Assembly: GCF_001866665.1 (NCBI RefSeq)
Contig: NZ_MLYO01000029.1
Span: 1-64,000 of the forward strand
Length of the DNA: 64,000 nucleotides
Origin: Streptomyces monashensis
Lineage (GTDB): Bacteria; Actinomycetota; Actinomycetes; Streptomycetales; Streptomycetaceae
Direction: 5' to 3'
In this document: positions 17,200 to 25,064 of the stretch, in pieces
Layout: every line of letters starts with the position of its first letter
Position numbering within the stretch: the stretch's first letter is position 1
Translations under genes and position numbers: made by a program
The notes under the pieces: generated by a model
Databases searched by the model: none
Seen by the model: only the letters and a program-made list of their open reading frames with translations
Told to the model about the DNA's origin: nothing

Positions 17200-18198
17200 T
17201 CACGGCTTCACCGAGCGGTAGTACCGCCGGGCGCCCTCCTGGAGGTACAGCGGGTCCGTGTAGATCGCGGTGCGCAGGTCGACCAGTTGGGCGCTGTGGA
17301 CGTGGGCACCGATGCCGTCGCGGCTCTTGATGACCGTGCGGGTCAGCCATTCGGTCAGCCGGGGGTCCACGTCCGTGCGGGTGATCAGGAGGTTGGCGAC
17401 GGCGATCGTCGGCACCTCGTTGCCCTGCTGCACGACCGGGTAGGCCGACTCGGGGATGCTGGTGGCCCGGTAGTAGCGGTTCTCCTGGCCCTCGTCGTGC
17501 AGCTTGGTGACGAGGTCGCCGTCGATCGGCACGAACCTGAACGCGGCCTTCTTCGCCAGCCCGGCCAGTCCCTTGGTGGGCAGTCCGCCGGACCAGAAGA
17601 ACGCGTCGATCTTGTTCTGCCGGAGTCGCTCGGGCCCGGTGTCGATGCCGTCCCCGGCCGCGGTGATGTCCCGGTGCGGGTCGATGCCGGCGGCCGTGAG
17701 CACCCGGTCGGCGATCAGCCGCACCCCGGAGTGCGGCAGCCCGGTCGCCACCCGCCTGTGCCGCAGGTCCGCCACGCTCCGGATGTCCGAGTCACTGCGC
17801 ACGATGAGATGAACGTAGTCGTCGTAGAGCCGGGCCACCCCGCGCAGCCGTCCGGCGCCGCTGCCGTGCGCCAGTTCGTACGTCTCCACCGCGTCGGCCG
17901 CCGCGATGGTGAAATCGGCCTTGCCGGTCGCCACCCGCTGCACGTTCTCCTGCGAACCGGCGCTGCCGAGCAGGTCGACCTTCAGCCCGGGCATGTCCTT
18001 GGCCAGCTCGGTGCGCAACCGCTCGCCGTACTCCTGGTAGACCCCCGAGGACGTGCCCGTGCTGAAGACGATCGTCCCGCTCGGCGGCTTCTCGCCCAGG
18101 GGCAGCAGCCACCACAGCAGCAGCCCGAGCAGCACGGCCCCGGCGGCCGCGACCGGCAGCGCCCGGCGCCTGCCGAGCCGGGGGAACACCTTCGACAT
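17200..18198 (-). CDS. TAXI-family solute-binding protein
   Basis: A 332-residue protein with an N-terminal membrane anchor (LPVAAAGAVLLGLLLWWLLPLG) and a TAXI-type (TRAP-associated) periplasmic binding fold: GTIVFSTGTSSGVYQEYGERL, LLGSAGSQENVQRVATGKADFTIAAADAVE, and DAFFWSGGLPTKGLAGLAKK. The family binds carboxylates such as glutamate. No TRAP membrane subunits are nearby, so it may act as a sensor or scavenger and not as part of a transporter. It converges on gluK with a 39-bp gap, and the location next to glutamate-sensing genes is suggestive. ATG 18198 matches the family start just before the anchor. Confidence 0.85.
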   Translation of the reverse strand: MSKVFPRLGRRRALPVAAAGAVLLGLLLWWLLPLGEKPPSGTIVFSTGTSSGVYQEYGERLRTELAKDMPGLKVDLLGSAGSQENVQRVATGKADFTIAAADAVETYELAHGSGAGRLRGVARLYDDYVHLIVRSDSDIRSVADLRHRRVATGLPHSGVRLIADRVLTAAGIDPHRDITAAGDGIDTGPERLRQNKIDAFFWSGGLPTKGLAGLAKKAAFRFVPIDGDLVTKLHDEGQENRYYRATSIPESAYPVVQQGNEVPTIAVANLLITRTDVDPRLTEWLTRTVIKSRDGIGAHVHSAQLVDLRTAIYTDPLYLQEGARRYYRSVKP

Positions 18199-18275
18199 GC
18201 GGCGATCCTGCCAGCCCGGGCGCGCCCGTGACCAGGCCGGGGTCACGCCCCGTGCGACGAGGAGAGCCGGGGGCG

Positions 18276-18298
18276 CTGTCAGTGGCGGTCGTTAGAGT
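18276..18298 (+). promoter_or_regulatory. PafBC-type damage promoter of the mazG-like gene
   Basis: CTGTCAGTG at 18276-18284, eight bases, then TAGAGT at 18293-18298: one departure from TTGTCRGTG-N8-TANNNT. Six bases separate it from ATG 18305, and no ribosome-binding site is present, so the message should be leaderless. Confidence 0.75.
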
Positions 18299-18304
18299 CG
18301 ACGC

Positions 18305-18724
18305 ATGAGCACTTCGCCCGCCGACCTCGTCCGTGAGTTCCACCATGCCTTCGGCCTCGACGCCCGCAGCACGCCGGCGGAGGTGGACCCCCAACTGGCC
18401 GCACACCGCGGGGAACTGCTCGCCGAGGAGGCCGCGGAGGTCGCCGAGGTCGCGGTCGACGGCCCGCTGGACAAGCTTGCGCACGAACTGGCCGATGTGG
18501 TCTACGTCGCCTACGGCACGGCGCTCGTCCACGGCATCGACCTCGACCAGGTGATCGCCGAGGTCCACCGCGCCAACATGAGCAAGATCGGCCCGGACGG
18601 ACAGGTCGCCCGCCGGGCCGACGGCAAGGTCCTCAAGGGGGAGCACTACCGCGCCCCGGACGTGTCGGCCGTACTGCGCGGCCAGGGCTGGATACCGGCG
18701 GAGCCGGGCGCCCACAGGTCCTAG
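18305..18724 (+). CDS. MazG-like nucleotide pyrophosphohydrolase
   Basis: A 139-residue all-alpha NTP pyrophosphatase. The metal-binding pattern is present: EEAAEVAE (EExxE), then HELADVVYVAYG (ExxD) about 25 residues later. These enzymes hydrolyse non-canonical or surplus (d)NTPs to monophosphates. The C-terminal GKVLKGEHYRAPDVSAVL is shared by phage and actinobacterial MazG-like proteins. The gene has a PafBC-type promoter and no Shine-Dalgarno. It runs against the convergent lipoprotein gene, with stop codons overlapping by 4 bases. Confidence 0.82.
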   Translation: MSTSPADLVREFHHAFGLDARSTPAEVDPQLAAHRGELLAEEAAEVAEVAVDGPLDKLAHELADVVYVAYGTALVHGIDLDQVIAEVHRANMSKIGPDGQVARRADGKVLKGEHYRAPDVSAVLRGQGWIPAEPGAHRS

Positions 18725-20208
18725 GGGGTCTTCAGGGTGCCGCCCGCCAGTTTCCACTCGCGGTGCAGCGCGCCCAGCGGGATGTCCCGGTGGACGATCG
18801 GCGTGCCGAACACGGACAGCTGGAGCCGCAGTGTCCCGGACAGATCGACGCCGCCGTACACGCGCCAGTCCATCGAGGCCTTCACCCCGCCCGTGCCGAT
18901 GGACGTGGAGGGGGAGCCGGTGACCACCGTGCCGGAGGCCTCGCCGCGGAGATACGGGGCCAGGTCGGCGGTGACGCCGACCGCGCCGTAGAGGCCGACG
19001 GAGGCCTCGGCGCCGAGCGCCGTCTTCAGGGTCCCGGCGGTGGTGACGGAGGCGTGTACGGGGGTGCTCGTCATGTCCGAGGAGCTGACCGGCGTCCAGC
19101 CCTTGGCGGGGCCGAAGGTGCCGCCCGCCGTGAAGGCGCCCTTGACGTTCTGCTCGACGTCGACGGTGACGTGCCCGTCGCCGCTGAGCTGGATGTAACA
19201 GGTCAGGCCGAGGCTGACGACGACGGGGACCGGGCCGACCTGGAGGACGGGATCGGCGTGCAGCGTGGCGAACGGGATGCGCAGCGGCGCGCCGGTCGTC
19301 GCGGCGGCCCGGCCTGCGACCGACCAGCCGGAGGTCCAGCGACCGGACACGCCGAGGTACGCCGCCCCGGGTGTCACTGCGGTGCCGGTGCCGCCGTAGG
19401 CGAAGTCGACCCGCGGGGCGACCTGGACGAAGCCGTGCACCGAGGCGCCGGCCGACACCGGGGCGTCCTTCGCCGATGCCACCGCGGCGCTCACGTCGAG
19501 CCGGAGGCTGCCGAGGGGCACGGTCGCGCTCTTCGGGCCGACGCGCACGTCACCGGCCTTGGCCCAGGACACCTTCACCCCGGGCAGCAGTTTCTCGACG
19601 GCGAAGGACGAGGGGTCGACCGGCACGTCGCCCTTCGCGGTGGCGTCGCCGAGCAGGGCGTTCAGCGTGGCCGGTGCCGTCTGTACCTGCGTGCCCCGGT
19701 CCGTCTCGCCGATCACCTTGGTGACCTTGGCGAGCAGCCCGTGCGGCGCCCCGGGCGCGGGCGCGCTGGCGATCACGTCGCCCACGGCGGTCCGGTGCGC
19801 GACATCCGGGGAACTGCCGGTGGGAGCGGGGGAGGGCGGGGCGGAGGCTGACGGAGAGCGCGAGGGGGTGGCTGTCGAACTCCTTTGCGGAGACGACTCG
19901 TCGGACAGTACGGCCCGTCGTGTGCGGCTGTCGTACGAGGTGACCGCGAGCGTGGTCCGATGCGCGCGCTGCCCGGTGCCCGGCCGGCCCGCCGCGGCGG
20001 TCGCGGGGGCGGCGGGAGCGGCGACGACGGCGAGTGAGCGGTCCGTGCCGTCGGTGGCACGGACAGGGGCCGTGGGCTGCTGTCCGCGTCCGGCGGCCGA
20101 CTGCGGTTCGGCGTGCGGTGCGGACGAGGAGCAGGCCGTGGCGACAAAGAGGGTGGTCACGGCGAGGGCGGGCAGCAGGGCGTACCTGTGCCTCGTGCGT
20201 CTGCGCAA
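18721..20208 (-). CDS. large secreted lipoprotein of unknown function
   Basis: About 495 residues from TTG 20208 (AGGA 6 bases upstream). LLPALAVTTLFVATAC is a lipoprotein signal. A Ser/Pro/Thr/Ala-rich linker follows to about residue 130. The rest is rich in beta-forming Val/Thr/Gly (GSLRLDVSAAVASAKDAPVSAG, HGFVQVAPRVDFAYGGTG) and looks like a beta-sandwich or barrel-like extracytoplasmic domain. I recognise no family or catalytic motif. The start is uncertain, as ATG codons exist further upstream at 20299-20319. It is monocistronic and convergent with the mazG-like gene. Confidence 0.65.
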   Translation of the reverse strand: MRRRTRHRYALLPALAVTTLFVATACSSSAPHAEPQSAAGRGQQPTAPVRATDGTDRSLAVVAAPAAPATAAAGRPGTGQRAHRTTLAVTSYDSRTRRAVLSDESSPQRSSTATPSRSPSASAPPSPAPTGSSPDVAHRTAVGDVIASAPAPGAPHGLLAKVTKVIGETDRGTQVQTAPATLNALLGDATAKGDVPVDPSSFAVEKLLPGVKVSWAKAGDVRVGPKSATVPLGSLRLDVSAAVASAKDAPVSAGASVHGFVQVAPRVDFAYGGTGTAVTPGAAYLGVSGRWTSGWSVAGRAAATTGAPLRIPFATLHADPVLQVGPVPVVVSLGLTCYIQLSGDGHVTVDVEQNVKGAFTAGGTFGPAKGWTPVSSSDMTSTPVHASVTTAGTLKTALGAEASVGLYGAVGVTADLAPYLRGEASGTVVTGSPSTSIGTGGVKASMDWRVYGGVDLSGTLRLQLSVFGTPIVHRDIPLGALHREWKLAGGTLKTP

Positions 20209-20448
20209 GGTCGGTCCTGGGTGGAGTGGGGGGTGGCAGAGAGATTCCGGCGGGCGGTCCGCCCAGCGGCAGTACCGGCCGGTAACTCGATGTCGAACCA
20301 TGAGCATGCCATGCCGCATCCATCACTCCCTCACCGTCCGGCCACAACTGAACGTGAGCTGTGACACGGCGTGTTCGGGCCATCCATGGCCGAAGTGCAC
20401 CCGCACGAACCGGTGTTGTGGGTGGCCGCCAGGGCCTGTCGGCGTCCC

Positions 20449-20912
20449 CGGGCGGACGGCGGCCGCCCGGAGACTGCACAACCGGCCGGCGCTCAGCGGC
20501 CGTCGAGGCCGGCGCCGCCGAGCCGGGTCAGCAGCCCCGACAGCAGTGCGACGTCCTCGCCGCTCCACGCCCGGGCGGCGAAGACCTCGGCGGCGGCCTC
20601 CTCGGCCGTGGCACGCATCTCCGCCAGCCGCCTGCGGCCCGTCGGGGTCAGCGACGCGTAGGCCACGCGCGCGTCCCGGGCGGGCGGACGGCGGCCGCCC
20701 GGAGACTGCACAACCGGCCGGCGCTCAGCGGCCGTCGAGGCCGGCGCCGCCGAGCCGGGTCAGCAGCCCCGACAGCAGTGCGACGTCCTCGCCGCTCCAC
20801 GCCCGGGCGGCGAAGACCTCGGCGGCGGCCTCCTCGGCCGTGGCACGCATCTCCGCCAGCCGCCTGCGGCCCGTCGGGGTCAGCGACGCGTAGGCCACGC
20901 GCGCGTCCCGGG
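20449..20912. repeat. perfect 232-bp tandem duplication
   Basis: 20449-20680 and 20681-20912 read identically base for base. The unit contains the last ~60 codons of the marR gene and the bases just past its stop. The absence of differences points to a recent event. 232 is not a multiple of three, and the duplication leaves the intact gene copy unbroken upstream. Confidence 0.9.
20493..20711 (-). pseudogene. duplicated 3' end of the marR-like gene
   Basis: This frame ends with the same residues as the intact MarR copy (AYASLTPTGRRRLAEM to LLTRLGGAGLDGR) but has no DNA-binding helices. It comes from the 232-bp tandem duplication, and the first few codons derive from the sequence beyond the intact gene's stop. 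It would give at most a 72-residue fragment with the dimerisation helices. No ribosome-binding site is evident. Confidence 0.75.
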
Positions 20913-21168
20913 CGTCCGGCTCACGGGTCACCAACCCGATCCGCTCCAGTGGGGCCAGCCCGCGCGTGACCCCGGAGGCGGTCAGCCCCAGGGCCTCGGC
21001 GAGATCGACCCGGCGCATGCGTCCGCCGGGCGCCTGCCCCAGCCGCAGCAGCAGGGTGAAGTCGGCGAGGCTGACCCCGTGCAGCCCGCTCAGCCGGGAG
21101 TCGAAGCGCCGTACGAGCGCCGCCTGCGCCCTGACCAGACGCAGAGCCGCGTCGAGGGTGTCACTCAT
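20725..21168 (-). CDS. MarR-family regulator
   Basis: A 147-residue winged-helix regulator. The recognition region is MRRVDLAEALGLTASGVTRGLAPLERIGLVTREPDARDARVAYASLTPTG, with the wing carrying the usual DxRxxR-type pattern. N- and C-terminal helices form the dimer interface. ATG 21168 is preferred over ATG 21195, with GAGCGGGG upstream. The target is unknown; the DUF6204 gene next to it on the same strand is the nearest candidate. Its 3' end is duplicated downstream. Confidence 0.85.
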   Translation of the reverse strand: MSDTLDAALRLVRAQAALVRRFDSRLSGLHGVSLADFTLLLRLGQAPGGRMRRVDLAEALGLTASGVTRGLAPLERIGLVTREPDARDARVAYASLTPTGRRRLAEMRATAEEAAAEVFAARAWSGEDVALLSGLLTRLGGAGLDGR

Positions 21169-21241
21169 CGCCGCCCCGCTCTCTCCGGAAGCCACTGCCG
21201 GTCCCTCCGGAAGCCATTGCCGGATCCTTGACTACTCAAGT

Positions 21242-21601
21242 TCATGCTCCGCCGTATCGCGCAGCGCGTCGCTGCCGCTTGCCCATCGGGGCCTGGGAGA
21301 GGTCCTCGGCGCTGGAGCGCAGGTTCTTGAAGCCGTAGCCGCGCTCGGTCAGCCAGGCCTGCGCCGCCTCCTCGGCCCGCTCCGTCGCCTCCAGGATGTC
21401 CTCCTCTTCCTCGCCGGTGTCGGAGAAGCGGAAGACGAAGGCGGGGCGGGCGGCGATGTCGTAGGTGAGGCTGCCCTCGGGCGTGAACGCGGCGCGCAGC
21501 ACGTCGTGTGCGGCGGCGTCGGCCAGCAGGGCGGCGCGCTGCGCGTCGGTCAGGCCGTCGAAGGCGCCGCGGACGGTGATGCGGAACGTACGTGTACTCA
21601 T
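21242..21601 (-). CDS. DUF6204 family protein
   Basis: A 119-residue protein starting MSTRTFRITVRGAFDGLTDAQRAALLADAAAHD. The sequence matches the small DUF6204 family of actinobacteria, whose role is unknown. The middle has TYDIAARPAFVFRFSDTGEEEEDILEATERAEEAAQAWL, a beta strand then an acidic helix. The C-terminus is basic (MGKRQRRAARYG). It lies 73 bp upstream of the marR-like gene on the same strand and may be co-transcribed with it. Confidence 0.75.
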   Translation of the reverse strand: MSTRTFRITVRGAFDGLTDAQRAALLADAAAHDVLRAAFTPEGSLTYDIAARPAFVFRFSDTGEEEEDILEATERAEEAAQAWLTERGYGFKNLRSSAEDLSQAPMGKRQRRAARYGGA

Positions 21602-21771
21602 TCCGCGACCCTAGGCGCAGCGCCCGCGCCCGCTCCACCCGGTTTCCGCTCCGGCCGGCCCGGACGGCGCCGACACGCACCTGCGGGATCCGGGGGGCCA
21701 CCGGCCCGCTGGGTCCCCACCCCGTCCGCCCGCCGAAACCGGTCGCCCCGAGCAGCGCCTACCCTTGACCC

Positions 21772-23301
21772 ATGACCAGCAGCAGCGACCGGAGCCGGGC
21801 AGTGGACGTGCAGGGACCCAAGACCTACGAAGTGCGTACCTACGGGTGCCAGATGAACGTCCATGATTCCGAGCGATTGTCCGGGCTGCTGGAGGAGGCC
21901 GGGTACGTGCGGGCGCCGGAGGGCTCGGACGGCGACGCCGACGTCGTGGTCTTCAACACGTGCGCCGTCCGCGAGAACGCCGACAACCGGCTGTACGGCA
22001 ACCTCGGCCGGCTCGCGCCGCGGAAGGCCTCGCGGCCCGGCATGCAGATCGCGGTCGGCGGCTGCCTCGCGCAGAAGGACCAGGACACCATCGTGCGGAA
22101 GGCGCCCTGGGTGGACGTCGTCTTCGGCACGCACAACATCGGCAAGCTGCCGGTTCTGCTGGAACGCGCGCGCGTGCAGCAGGAGGCGCAGGTCGAGATC
22201 GCCGAGTCGCTGGAGGCGTTCCCCTCCACCCTGCCGACCCGGCGCGAGAGCGCGTACGCGGCCTGGGTGTCGATCTCCGTCGGCTGCAACAACACCTGTA
22301 CCTTCTGCATCGTCCCGGCCCTGCGCGGCAAGGAGAAGGACCGCCGTACCGGCGACATCCTCGCCGAGATCGAGGCCCTGGTCGCCGAGGGCGTCTCGGA
22401 GATCACGCTGCTCGGCCAGAACGTCAACGCCTACGGCTCCGACATCGGCGACCGCGAAGCCTTCAGCAAGCTGCTGCGCGCCTGCGGCACGATCGAGGGC
22501 CTGGAGCGCGTCCGGTTCACGTCCCCGCACCCGCGCGACTTCACCGACGACGTCATCGCGGCCATGGCCGAGACCCCGAACGTGATGCCGCAGCTGCACA
22601 TGCCGCTCCAGTCCGGCTCGGACACGGTCCTCAAGGCGATGCGCCGGTCGTACCGCCAGGAGCGCTACCTCGGGATCATCGAGAAGGTGCGGGCCGCCAT
22701 CCCGCACGCGGCGATCACGACCGACATCATCGTGGGCTTCCCCGGCGAGACCGAGGCGGACTTCGAGGAGACCATGCGCGTCGTGCGCGAGGCCCGGTTC
22801 GCGCAGGCCTTCACCTTCCAGTACTCCAAGCGGCCCGGCACCCCCGCCGCGACCATGGACGACCAGATCCCCAAGGAGGTCGTCCAGGCGCGCTACGAGC
22901 GGCTCGTCGCCCTCCAGGAGGAGATCTCCTGGGACGAGAACAAGAAGCAGGTCGGCCGCACGCTGGAGCTGATGGTCGCCGAGGGCGAGGGCCGCAAGGA
23001 CGGCGCCACGCACCGCCTGTCCGGCCGCGCCCCCGACAACCGGCTGGTCCACTTCACCAAGCCGGACCAGGAGGTCCGCCCCGGCGACGTCGTCACGGTC
23101 GAGATCACCTACGCCGCCCCGCACCACCTCCTCGCCGAGGGGCCGGTCCTCTCCGTGCGCCGCACGCGCGCGGGTGACGCCTGGGAGAAGCGCAACGCCG
23201 CCGAGGCCGCCAAGCCGGCGGGCGTCATGCTGGGCCTGCCGAAGATCGGCGTCCCGGAGCCGCTGCCGGCCGCGGCGGGAAGCGGCTGCGGCTGCGACTG
23301 A
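21772..23301 (+). CDS. miaB: tRNA-2-methylthio-N6-dimethylallyladenosine synthase MiaB
   Basis: A 509-residue radical-SAM methylthiotransferase acting on i6A37 of tRNAs. The N-terminal UPF0004 domain has the three auxiliary-cluster cysteines (YGCQMN, FNTCAVREN, GGCLAQKD). The radical SAM motif is GCNNTCTFCIVPALRGKEKDRR, and the TRAM domain is C-terminal. It acts after MiaA, which is encoded 1.8 kb downstream. TACCCT at 21760-21765 ends six bases before ATG 21772 and there is no Shine-Dalgarno, so the message may be leaderless. The C-terminus GSGCGCD is a Cys-rich tail. Confidence 0.95.
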   Translation: MTSSSDRSRAVDVQGPKTYEVRTYGCQMNVHDSERLSGLLEEAGYVRAPEGSDGDADVVVFNTCAVRENADNRLYGNLGRLAPRKASRPGMQIAVGGCLAQKDQDTIVRKAPWVDVVFGTHNIGKLPVLLERARVQQEAQVEIAESLEAFPSTLPTRRESAYAAWVSISVGCNNTCTFCIVPALRGKEKDRRTGDILAEIEALVAEGVSEITLLGQNVNAYGSDIGDREAFSKLLRACGTIEGLERVRFTSPHPRDFTDDVIAAMAETPNVMPQLHMPLQSGSDTVLKAMRRSYRQERYLGIIEKVRAAIPHAAITTDIIVGFPGETEADFEETMRVVREARFAQAFTFQYSKRPGTPAATMDDQIPKEVVQARYERLVALQEEISWDENKKQVGRTLELMVAEGEGRKDGATHRLSGRAPDNRLVHFTKPDQEVRPGDVVTVEITYAAPHHLLAEGPVLSVRRTRAGDAWEKRNAAEAAKPAGVMLGLPKIGVPEPLPAAAGSGCGCD

Positions 23302-23302
23302 C

Positions 23303-23327
23303 GGCCCGCCGCGAAGAGGGGCGGGCC
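23303..23327 (+). terminator. hairpin after miaB
   Basis: GGCCCGCC and GGCGGGCC pair across a 9-base loop two bases after the miaB stop. It lacks a U tract, which is common for terminators in this genus. Confidence 0.6.
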
Positions 23328-23412
23328 GGAGCCGGGTCGTCCGCGTGGTCGGGCCGATGCGCGTAGCGGACTGACACGGCCGTCGGCCGTCGTACGGCGT
23401 ACGCTGCCGGTC

Positions 23413-24126
23413 ATGCTTGTCGCCGCCGCAGCCTGTCCCTGCCCGCCGCTGCTCGTACCCGAGGTCGCCGCGGGTGCCGCGCCCGAGCTGGACGCCGCCC
23501 GCTCGGCCTGCGCCGACGCGCTCGGCGTGCTCGCCGCCGCCCGCCCGGACCTCCTGGTGGTCGTCGGACCCGCCGGGCAGAGCGGGCGCGGACCGTTCGC
23601 GCAGGGCACCCCGGGCTCCTTCCGCGGCTTCGGGGTCGACGCCGGCGTACGCCTGGGCCCGGCCACGGACGCCGTCCCCGAGCGCGAGCTGCCGCCGTCG
23701 CTCGCCGTCGGCGCCTGGCTGCTGGAGCGGACGGGCTGGGCGGACGCCCCGATCGAGGGACTCGGCGTCGGGGAGCCGCTGGCGCCCGAGCGTTGCCTCG
23801 CCACCGGGCGGGAGATCGGCGCCCGGGCCGGGCGGGTGGCGCTGCTGGTGATGGGAGACGCCAGCGCCTGCCGCACGCTGAAGGCGCCGGGATACCTGGA
23901 CGAACGGGCGGCCCCGTTCGACGCCGCGGTCGCGCGGGCGCTGGGCACGGCCGACCTGGCGGCCGTCCGGGCACTGGACCCCGAGCTGGCCCACGAGCTG
24001 AAGGCCTCCGGCCGGGCCCCCTGGCAGGTCCTGGCCGGCGCCGCCGAGGGCGCGGACCTGGCCGGCGCACTGCTGTACGAGGACGCGCCGTACGGCGTCG
24101 GGTACGTCGTCGCCACCTGGTCCTGA
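23413..24126 (+). CDS. class III extradiol dioxygenase-like protein
   Basis: A 237-residue protein related to the LigB / class III extradiol dioxygenase B-subunit fold. Family features are the N-terminal CPCPPLLVPEVAAG, LLVVVGPAGQSG, RVALLVMGDASACRTLKAPGYLDERAAPFD, and the closing YGVGYVVATW. The canonical metal-ligand His in the N-terminal HPPLLVPE motif is Cys here, and GDASA replaces the usual GD(L/G)SH. Iron-dependent ring cleavage is therefore doubtful. TACGCT at 23400-23405 ends seven bases before the ATG, suggesting a leaderless message. It is conserved between miaB and miaA in streptomycetes; its function is unknown. Confidence 0.75.
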   Translation: MLVAAAACPCPPLLVPEVAAGAAPELDAARSACADALGVLAAARPDLLVVVGPAGQSGRGPFAQGTPGSFRGFGVDAGVRLGPATDAVPERELPPSLAVGAWLLERTGWADAPIEGLGVGEPLAPERCLATGREIGARAGRVALLVMGDASACRTLKAPGYLDERAAPFDAAVARALGTADLAAVRALDPELAHELKASGRAPWQVLAGAAEGADLAGALLYEDAPYGVGYVVATWS

Positions 24127-24274
24127 GGCGTCCGATCCGGTCCCGGGCCCGCCCGCCCATACTCGAAGGGGCCGTGCCGTACCCGTGAGACGGCGGACGG
24201 CCGGGAGCCGCTGGTGCTGCTCCGCGACCGTCCGCCGATACCCGTGCCCCGTGCCGCAAGGGGCCGTCCAAGGC

Positions 24275-24559
24275 TCAGGAAGCCGTGGGCGGCTCCTGCG
24301 GCCGGGTGGGTGCCGCCGGGTCGGTCCCGTCCGTCTCGGGGCCGGTGCCCTCCTTGTGCGCGAGGCGGTCGACCGCCTCCTTGGCCTTGCCCGTGCCCGC
24401 GTGGATCTTGTCGCTGTACTTGCCCTTGGTCCGCTCGTCGACGGCCTTCGCGGCCTTGTCGATGCCGTGCGTGACCTTGTCCCCGTGCTGTCGCGCGAGA
24501 TCCGACACCTTGTCCTTGGCCGGGCCGAGCTTGGCCTTCATGTTGTCCAACAGACCCAT
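24275..24559 (-). CDS. MT0933/Rv0909-type antitoxin-like protein
   Basis: A 94-residue Lys/Asp-rich helical protein: MGLLDNMKAKLGPAKDKVSDLARQHGDKVTHGIDKAAKAVDERTKGKYSDKIHAGTGKAKEAVDRL, then a disordered Thr/Pro tail. It matches the antitoxin family of M. tuberculosis Rv0909. In that pair the toxin is an SRPBCC-fold protein, and none is adjacent here, so a toxin-antitoxin role is not supported by context. It is 24 bp from the upstream gene on the same strand and probably shares its transcript. Confidence 0.75.
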   Translation of the reverse strand: MGLLDNMKAKLGPAKDKVSDLARQHGDKVTHGIDKAAKAVDERTKGKYSDKIHAGTGKAKEAVDRLAHKEGTGPETDGTDPAAPTRPQEPPTAS

Positions 24560-24583
24560 GGTCCACCTTCCCTCGCGGGACAG

Positions 24584-24883
24584 TTACCTGCGGGCGCCCT
24601 CGCCGGTCGCGCTGTCGGCGGCCTCCTCGGCGGACTGCTGCTTGGGGATACCGGAGCCGTCGGACGTGTCGTCCGCACCGGTGCCGGCACCGGACTGCGT
24701 CGCGGCGTCCTCACGCCCGTCCTCGGTCGTCCCCTTCGCCTCCGCCGAAGCGGTTTCCTCCGCAGCTGCCGACTCCACCTCCTCCGCCTCGGCTCCGTCC
24801 GGCTCCACACCGGTCTGCGCCACGGCGTCCGGCGTCTCCGGAGTCGCCTTCGACTTGCCGAAGAACCGAGCAAACACGCCCAT
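24584..24883 (-). CDS. acidic hypothetical protein
   Basis: A 99-residue protein starting MGVFARFFGKSK and continuing as an Ala/Glu/Asp/Thr-rich, probably disordered chain. ATG 24883 has GGAG five bases upstream; GTG 24889 is an alternative. I recognise no family apart from similar hypothetical proteins in streptomycetes. It is the first gene of a two-gene unit with the antitoxin-like protein. Confidence 0.65.
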   Translation of the reverse strand: MGVFARFFGKSKATPETPDAVAQTGVEPDGAEAEEVESAAAEETASAEAKGTTEDGREDAATQSGAGTGADDTSDGSGIPKQQSAEEAADSATGEGARR

Positions 24884-25064
24884 ATTCACTCCATACGGTA
24901 CTCGTGCGGGCGAATTCCCGCGTCACCCGGTGCGTACGGTTGCGCCGCCGGGGTCACCGCCTCCCTGATTCGAAGGCGGTATCTCGCCACGGGCAACGAC
25001 GCAAAAACCCATGCGTCACGTAACTCGTTCGAGAGCCCACCCGGAGGTTTGCGAAACTGGTGCG

